NCBI RefSeq assembly: GCF_018687535.1
Contig: NZ_CP061295.1
Span: 1,922,001-1,986,000 of the forward strand
Reading direction: 5' to 3'
Origin: Polynucleobacter sp. MWH-S4W17
GTDB lineage: Bacteria > Pseudomonadota > Gammaproteobacteria > Burkholderiales > Burkholderiaceae
Length of the DNA stretch: 64,000 nt
Position 1 is the first letter of the stretch; each line of letters starts with the position of its first letter. The notes under the pieces are model-generated. The model did no database searches, was not told where the DNA came from, and was given only the letters and a program-made list of their open reading frames with translations. Shown in pieces: positions 59,207 to 64,000 of the stretch. The translations under genes were made by a program, and so were the position numbers.

Positions 59207-60535
59207 TCAGCGCATTTTGTCCTGCTTTTGATCTAAGATTAGTTCCGGCTCTTGTGCCTCAATCCAATTGTCGCGATTTAGCACACTAGTTAATTGCTTT
59301 TGGTCTAGCTCGCCAGTCCACTTAGCAACCACAATCGTAGCCACACCATTGCCAACTAAATTCGTCAGCGCTCGTGCTTCAGACATAAAGCGGTCGATGC
59401 CCAAGATGATGGCTAAACCAGCAACAGGAACATCTCCGACAGCAGAAAGAGTAGCTGCCAAAACGATAAATCCACTACCAGTAACACCCGCTGCACCTTT
59501 AGACGTCAGCAACAGCACCAGCAAGAGTGTGACCTCCTGCATGAGTGTCATTGGCGTATTGGTTGCTTGTGCGATAAATACTGCGGCCATTGTTAGATAA
59601 ATAGAAGTACCGTCTAAGTTGAATGAATAACCCGCTGGAATAACGAGGCCAACACAAGTTTTCTTGGCGCCCAACAGCTCCATTTTTTCCATCATGCGTG
59701 GCAAGACGGATTCGGATGATGAAGTACCTAAAACAATTAACAACTCTTCTTTAATGTAGCGCACGAATTTAAAAATATTGAACCCATTAATTCGCGCGAT
59801 GATTCCTAAGACAATGAACACAAAGAGCAGGCAGGTTAAATAAAACGCGCCCATGAGTTTGCCCAAAGAGAACAAGGAGACTATGCCGTATTTGCCAATA
59901 GTGAATGACATTGCGCCGAATGCGCCAATAGGCGCGAACTTCATAATCACACCAATCATGTCAAAAAGAACATGGGATGTTTTTTCAATTAAGTCGAACA
60001 CCATAGTTCCACGACCACCGAACTTATGCAATGCAAATCCAAACAAGATTGCAATAAAAAGGACCTGCAAAATTTCACCCTTAGCAAATGCATCAACCGC
60101 ACTGCTCGGGATAATGTTCATTAAGAAATCCGTAGTAGTGCCCATTTTTCCGGGCCCGGTATACGCAGCAATTCCTTTGGTGTCTAAGCTTGCTGGATCG
60201 ATGTTCATGCCAGCGCCTGGCTGAAGCACATTTACCACAACCAAGCCGACCATCAAAGCAATCGTGCTCACAATCTCAAAGTACAACAGTGCTAGCCCAC
60301 CAGTTTTGCCTACCTTCTTCATGTCTTCCATGCCGGCAATACCGAGAACCACCGTACAAAAAATAATGGGGGCAATTAACATCTTGATGCCTTTAATAAA
60401 GGCATCTCCAAATGGTTTCATTTCCGTACCCAAGCTTGGGTAAAAGTGGCCCAGTAGAACGCCAATTACAACAGCTGTAAGTACTTGAAAATAAAGGATT
60501 TTATAGATTGGTGGTTTTTTTAATGCAACAGTCAT
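59207..60535 (-). CDS. dctA: C4-dicarboxylate:cation symporter DctA
   Basis: A 442-residue DAACS-family transporter that imports succinate, fumarate, malate or related dicarboxylates with protons or sodium. [19 protein letters not shown] opens the family N-terminus; later [31 protein letters not shown] and the late [16 protein letters not shown] are diagnostic. I start it at ATG 60535 (AAAGGA upstream) and not at the in-frame ATG at 60730, which would add 65 poor residues lying within the divergent gene's 5' region. It converges on the kinase gene 3 bases away. Confidence 0.95.
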   Translation of the reverse strand: MTVALKKPPIYKILYFQVLTAVVIGVLLGHFYPSLGTEMKPFGDAFIKGIKMLIAPIIFCTVVLGIAGMEDMKKVGKTGGLALLYFEIVSTIALMVGLVVVNVLQPGAGMNIDPASLDTKGIAAYTGPGKMGTTTDFLMNIIPSSAVDAFAKGEILQVLFIAILFGFALHKFGGRGTMVFDLIEKTSHVLFDMIGVIMKFAPIGAFGAMSFTIGKYGIVSLFSLGKLMGAFYLTCLLFVFIVLGIIARINGFNIFKFVRYIKEELLIVLGTSSSESVLPRMMEKMELLGAKKTCVGLVIPAGYSFNLDGTSIYLTMAAVFIAQATNTPMTLMQEVTLLLVLLLTSKGAAGVTGSGFIVLAATLSAVGDVPVAGLAIILGIDRFMSEARALTNLVGNGVATIVVAKWTGELDQKQLTSVLNRDNWIEAQEPELILDQKQDKMR

Positions 60536-60635
60536 TTGGTCATCCTTTATTAAATTATGAGCAGGCGTTTTTATTTCGTCTGCCCTCATATTAACTCCAG
60601 GCCAGTATTTAGCGCTGATACCGGATAATGCAAGC

Positions 60636-61373
60636 ATGGAAGAAAAAGTACGCGTCTCAAAATTACTCTCTGAGCTTGGCCTTTGCTCCCGTCGTGAAGC
60701 GGATTCATATATTGAGCAAGGCTTAGTCACAGTAGATGGCGAAGTGGTGAATGAATTAGGTGTTCGCGCCTACCGTCATCAAAAAATTGAGTTGCAATCT
60801 GGCGCCAAAGCACAGCAAGCCTCTCGCATTACCGTCATTCTAAATAAACCCGTTGGCTATATTTCTCACTATGACGATGAGCAGGAATATCAACCGGCGG
60901 CTTCTTTGATTACCCCTGAAAACTACTTTGCCAGCCCGCTTGATAGAGGTAGAAGTCCTCGCTTTAACACGAAAGGGCTAGCACCGGCAGGCAGGCTAGA
61001 TATTGACTCTACGGGCATGCTAGTTCTAACTCAAGATGGCCGCATTGCCAAATTATTGATTGGTGAAAACAGCCCAATCGAAAAAGAATATTTAGTGCGC
61101 GTAGAGGGGGCTCTCTCTTTTGAAGATTTAGATCGCTTAAAACATGGTCTCTCTCTTGATGGGGTAGAACTCAAGCCTGCACAGGTTAGCTGGCAGAATG
61201 AAGATCAGCTTCGCTTTGTGTTGCGTGAAGGTCGTAAGCGCCAAATTCGTCGAATGTGTGAGATGGTGGGCCTTAAAGTGATAGGTCTCAAACGCGTCAG
61301 AATGGGTCGCATCTCATTGGGGCCGCTTCCTCCCGGGCAATGGCGCTACGTAGGGGCTCATGAGCAGTTCTGA
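60636..61373 (+). CDS. RluF/RsuA-family 23S or 16S rRNA pseudouridine synthase
   Basis: A 245-residue enzyme with an N-terminal S4 RNA-binding domain (5-65, [20 protein letters not shown]) and a catalytic domain with the nucleophile Asp in [26 protein letters not shown] is also typical. It has [15 protein letters not shown] as expected for RluF-like members. The target site cannot be known from sequence (RluF modifies U2604 of 23S RNA in E. coli). It is divergent from dctA and is followed by prfC, with a candidate promoter starting at its stop. Confidence 0.93.
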   Translation: MEEKVRVSKLLSELGLCSRREADSYIEQGLVTVDGEVVNELGVRAYRHQKIELQSGAKAQQASRITVILNKPVGYISHYDDEQEYQPAASLITPENYFASPLDRGRSPRFNTKGLAPAGRLDIDSTGMLVLTQDGRIAKLLIGENSPIEKEYLVRVEGALSFEDLDRLKHGLSLDGVELKPAQVSWQNEDQLRFVLREGRKRQIRRMCEMVGLKVIGLKRVRMGRISLGPLPPGQWRYVGAHEQF

Positions 61374-61395
61374 AGCACCTTGGCACGCTTATAAT
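61368..61395 (+). promoter_or_regulatory. candidate prfC promoter with perfect -10 TATAAT
   Basis: TATAAT at 61390-61395 with a weak -35 TTCTGA (61368-61373) and 16-base spacing. Initiation about 7 bases on (near 61402) would leave only about 23 bases to the first candidate start, so no space for a classical leader. Confidence 0.5.
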
Positions 61396-61424
61396 GGCCT
61401 CCGAACCTAGATACTCAACGCAGA

Positions 61425-63059
61425 ATTATCATCGAAACTCTTACCTCCAGCACTCCAGGCGTAGAAGTACTTAGACGTCGCAGCTTTGCGATCATCTCCC
61501 ACCCAGATGCGGGTAAAACTACGCTTACAGAAAAGTTACTGCTGTATGCGGGAGCCATTCAGATCGCAGGAAGTGTTAAAGCACGCAAAGCCAGCCGTCA
61601 TGCAACATCTGACTGGATGGAAATTGAAAAGCAGCGCGGCATCTCTGTAGCAAGCTCGGTGATGCAAATGGAATACCGCGATTGCGTCATTAATTTATTA
61701 GATACGCCAGGCCACCAAGACTTCTCCGAGGACACCTATCGTGTGTTGACTGCGGTCGACTCCGCTCTCATGGTGATTGATGCGGCCAATGGTGTTGAAT
61801 CTCAAACATTGCGCTTGCTTGAAGTTTGCCGTGCACGCAATACACCTATCGTGACATTCATTAATAAGATGGACCGCGAAGTTAAGCCTCCAATGGAATT
61901 AATGGATGAGATTGAAACTGCGCTTGGCATAGAAGTAGTGCCCTTCACTTGGCCAGTTGGCATGGGTAAATCCTTTGCTGGAGTGATTGATATCGCCCAT
62001 GCTCGTATGCGCATGTTCAAAGCAGGTGAAGATCGCGTGACCGAAGACTCACATGCAGTAGTTGCTATAAATGATCCAGCCCTTAAAGAGCGTCTGGGCA
62101 CAGACTTAGAAAATGCCCTGGCTGAAGTGGATCTGATCAAAGAAGCAATGCCAGCCTTTGATCTCGAAGCCTTTCTAGCTGGCCGCCAGTCACCGGTCTT
62201 CTTTGGTTCAGCCATCAACAATTTTGGTGTGCGCGAAATTCTCAATACATTGGTTGAGCTTGCACCATCGCCAGGCTCACGTAAAGCCTTGCAACGTGAG
62301 GTCAGCCCTGCCGAGAACAAGTTCTCAGCGGTTGTATTCAAGATTCAGGCCAACATGGATCCCGCACATCGTGACCGTGTAGCTTTTTTACGCATCTGTT
62401 CTGGCCATTTTCAGCGCGGTATGAAACTCAAGATTTGTCGCAACGGCAAAGAAGTTCGAACGAATAATGCGCTCTCTTTCTTATCGCAAAGACGCGATAT
62501 TTTGGATGAGGCCTTTCCAGGCGACATCATTGGCTTGCCAAATCATGGCTTGCTGCGCTTGGGTGACACCTTAACCGAAGGTGAGCAATTGCAATTTACG
62601 GGGCTCCCATTCTTTGCACCAGAAATTTTCCGCATGGTTGAATCTGCCGACCCTTTGCGCTCTAAGCAACTGCGTACTGGACTGATGCAATTGGGTGAAG
62701 AGGGCGCTATTCAGGTCTTTAGGCCAATGGCTGGGGGCACCATGCTACTTGGCGCCTTTGGTCAACTTCAATTTGAGGTGGTAAGCCATCGCCTCCAAAC
62801 TGAATACGGTGCAGAAGTGCGTCTTCTACCTGCCCGCTATAGCCTGGCTCGCTGGGTTAGCTCAGACGATCCTGTTGCCCTGAAAAAATTTACCCAAGAA
62901 AATATCCACCGTATGGCAGAAGACGTGGTGGGCGCATCCGTTTTCTTGGCATCACATAAATCAGAACTGGATGTTGCCCAACAACGTTGGGAGTCTATTC
63001 AATTCCATGCCCTCAGAGAGCATGCTGGCTTAATTTATCAATCCGATTTGGCAGGCTAA
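61425..63059 (+). CDS. prfC: peptide chain release factor 3, start codon non-canonical
   Basis: A GTPase that recycles RF1 and RF2 after termination. G1 ISHPDAGKTTLTEKLL, G2 RGISVASSVMQM, G3 LDTPGHQDFSEDTYR, G4 NKMDRE and the C-terminal RF3 domain with LASHKSELDVAQ are present. The reading frame opens after an in-frame TAA at 61392-61394. Between there and the P-loop (61497 on) there is no ATG, GTG, TTG or CTG; only ATT/ATC codons are possible (61425, 61428, 61431), with no Shine-Dalgarno. From 61425 it is 544 residues, close to the family length. Starting at the internal ATG 61617 would delete the P-loop and cannot be right. The end and identity are certain; the start is not. Confidence 0.8.
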   Translation: MIIETLTSSTPGVEVLRRRSFAIISHPDAGKTTLTEKLLLYAGAIQIAGSVKARKASRHATSDWMEIEKQRGISVASSVMQMEYRDCVINLLDTPGHQDFSEDTYRVLTAVDSALMVIDAANGVESQTLRLLEVCRARNTPIVTFINKMDREVKPPMELMDEIETALGIEVVPFTWPVGMGKSFAGVIDIAHARMRMFKAGEDRVTEDSHAVVAINDPALKERLGTDLENALAEVDLIKEAMPAFDLEAFLAGRQSPVFFGSAINNFGVREILNTLVELAPSPGSRKALQREVSPAENKFSAVVFKIQANMDPAHRDRVAFLRICSGHFQRGMKLKICRNGKEVRTNNALSFLSQRRDILDEAFPGDIIGLPNHGLLRLGDTLTEGEQLQFTGLPFFAPEIFRMVESADPLRSKQLRTGLMQLGEEGAIQVFRPMAGGTMLLGAFGQLQFEVVSHRLQTEYGAEVRLLPARYSLARWVSSDDPVALKKFTQENIHRMAEDVVGASVFLASHKSELDVAQQRWESIQFHALREHAGLIYQSDLAG

Positions 63060-63081
63060 TTCGTCCAGCGGTTGTACTAAA

Positions 63082-63327
63082 TTAGCGTGTTGTTTTGCAA
63101 TCAAAAACGACAACTAACTGCGTATCACTACTTCTAAACGAGGCAATCTTGCCGTACTGCGCACAATAGGCGCCGGCCTTCTGAGTTAATTGCTCAATTG
63201 ATTCACCACTACTATTTAGAAAAGTAACGTGATTAGAATCTGATGCATCGGTATATACCGCAGCACAAGCGCTCAAAATAGATGCGCAACATATAGTCAA
63301 AATAGAAGACTTCATCAATACATTCAT
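63082..63327 (-). CDS. small lipoprotein, unknown function
   Basis: An 81-residue protein with a signal peptide ending in the lipobox LSAC (about residue 21). The mature part has two Cys, one in AYCAQYGK and one in VFDCKTT, that could pair. ATG at 63327 with AGGA nine bases upstream; a second ATG 12 bases later begins the signal peptide more tightly but has no ribosome site. No recognised domain. It lies 22 bases downstream of the DUF2798 gene and converges with prfC. Confidence 0.7.
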   Translation of the reverse strand: MNVLMKSSILTICCASILSACAAVYTDASDSNHVTFLNSSGESIEQLTQKAGAYCAQYGKIASFRSSDTQLVVVFDCKTTR

Positions 63328-63349
63328 TTAATCATTCCTCATCTGTAAG

Positions 63350-63586
63350 CTAGAGCTTATTGAGCTCCAGCACCTTCATAATCTTTGCAGTGATTTTGCT
63401 AGCAAATGGCCTGTAAATCAGAATACAAACAATGGCCACTGGGTAAGCTACTGACCAAACTTCAAACCATACCCAGAAGAAATTTTCTGCAAGGCCAATA
63501 CGAACAAATGTAGTAGCAAGCGTAATGCTTGAGGACATTAAGAATCCCATAACCAGGGCAAAAATGAGATTGGGTAGGCTGATCAT
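63350..63586 (-). CDS. DUF2798-type small membrane protein
   Basis: A 78-residue protein with two strongly hydrophobic segments (about 5-28 and 38-60), a central aromatic FFWVWFEVW and a basic C-terminus. This fits DUF2798, a family of two-helix membrane proteins of unknown function. It precedes the small lipoprotein gene on the same strand. Confidence 0.75.
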   Translation of the reverse strand: MISLPNLIFALVMGFLMSSSITLATTFVRIGLAENFFWVWFEVWSVAYPVAIVCILIYRPFASKITAKIMKVLELNKL

Positions 63587-63714
63587 GGCTACATCATAGC
63601 TTCTAGACTTGTTAACTGTTATTCTGGACTGTGATCACTATTGTGCGCCCTAGACAGGGGAATCTCTTGCGAAAGTCATTGAGATTCATCATTCCATTAC
63701 CCTAGGAAAACTCC

Positions 63715-63897
63715 ATGGCTGTAGGCCAAAATCAAAGAACCAGAAAAAATGACTCTATGCTCACCAAAACGGGAAAAGCGCGCTTAGGCCCCCTGAATAC
63801 CGCTCAACTTACTAAGTTACTAGAATCGAGCACCAAACCCAAAGAGAAAAGCAAAATCTTGCGCGCACTCAGCAAACACAAAGTTGTTGCCGCATAA
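63715..63897 (+). CDS. small basic protein of unknown function
   Basis: A 60-residue, Lys/Arg-rich protein. GPLNTAQLTKLLE suggests one amphipathic helix; the rest is basic and polar, so it may bind nucleic acid or ribosomes. I recognise no family. It is taken as real because it has an ATG start preceded by TAGGA, a clear own terminator (63904-63927) and no competing frame. No signal peptide or membrane segment. Confidence 0.7.
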   Translation: MAVGQNQRTRKNDSMLTKTGKARLGPLNTAQLTKLLESSTKPKEKSKILRALSKHKVVAA

Positions 63898-63903
63898 TTA
63901 AAT

Positions 63904-63927
63904 AGCCCCGTTTAATCGGGGCTTTTT
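63904..63927 (+). terminator. Rho-independent terminator after the 60-residue gene
   Basis: AGCCCCG pairs with CGGGGCT around the loop TTTAAT, followed by four more T. It begins seven bases after the stop codon. The last 73 bases of the window hold nothing further that I can support. Confidence 0.9.
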
Positions 63928-64000
63928 AATTTCATGGTTACAAATAAAACTACGCTCTTTTTACCAACATTCTTTTCCCAAGGATGACAGTAGACACAAC

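Noticed and set aside
61802..62341. Long open frame on the strand opposite prfC
   Set aside because: Antisense shadow of conserved GTPase sequence with Ser/Arg-rich low-complexity translation.

Overview
The window looks like a chromosomal segment of a free-living freshwater betaproteobacterium of the Burkholderiaceae. The best guess is Polynucleobacter or a close relative. This rests on gene content and protein style: MetH split into two proteins, a PhaM-like PHB granule protein, DUF1840, a cysteine-poor DksA, and the MetX/MetW and MreBCD-PBP2-RodA arrangements. Base composition is moderate by eye. It is almost all dense housekeeping sequence, with very short intergenic gaps and many 1-4 base stop/start overlaps. 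I see no prophage, insertion sequence, tRNA, rRNA or CRISPR array. No stretch longer than about 250 bases lacks a gene.

Layout. 1-10570: partial SPOR protein and argS (-), DUF1840 (+), split metH (-), phaM-like (+) converging into an MBL hydrolase (-), a short TTG-start DUF1289 gene (+), an acuI-like reductase (-), then lipoprotein, flavin reductase and GST (+). 10589-22131 (-): an RND efflux operon, then SDR-folB-ttcA-glmU-glmS. 22157-28098: midA-like (+), slt-ndufa9-like-cca (-), 5-FCL (+). 28100-31815 (-): metK, then an SAH riboswitch feeding ahcY-metF. 32019-36188: two LpxL-type acyltransferases and dapF (+), pyrE (-), xthA (+). 36229-47556 (-): a thirteen-gene run gatC-gatA-gatB-DUF484-xerC-cobW-dksA-argB-slmA-metX-metW-ampG, with the last genes tightly overlapped. 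47616-53189 (+): mreB-mreC-mreD-mrdA-rodA, ended by a strong bidirectional terminator shared with hupB. 53279-59203: hupB and a membrane-anchored protein (-), lpxO-like (+), yggU (-), then carbonic anhydrase, a third LpxL-like enzyme, a metallophosphoesterase and a Ser/Thr kinase-USP fusion (+). 59207-63897: dctA (-), an RluF-type pseudouridine synthase and prfC (+), two small membrane or lipoprotein genes (-), and a 60-residue basic protein (+) with its own terminator.

Functional themes. The methionine/SAM cycle is unusually complete: MetX/MetW make the acylated homoserine branch, MetF supplies methyl-THF, MetH (two chains) makes methionine, MetK makes SAM, and AhcY recycles SAH under an SAH-sensing leader. 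Envelope building is the second theme: GlmS/GlmU, DapF, AmpG, Slt, MreBCD/PBP2/RodA, three LpxL-like acyltransferases and an LpxO-like hydroxylase.

Most notable: prfC has no ATG, GTG, TTG or CTG start between its upstream in-frame stop and its P-loop. A 30-base inverted repeat sits on the candidate ahcY promoter immediately before the SAH riboswitch. The phaM-like terminator lies inside the opposing MBL gene. A kinase-USP/metallophosphoesterase pair shares a run with carbonic anhydrase and an LpxL paralogue. The RND adaptor has a Trp-rich N-terminal extension, and GlmU has a Lys-rich tail. I did not find a clearly unprecedented multi-gene system.
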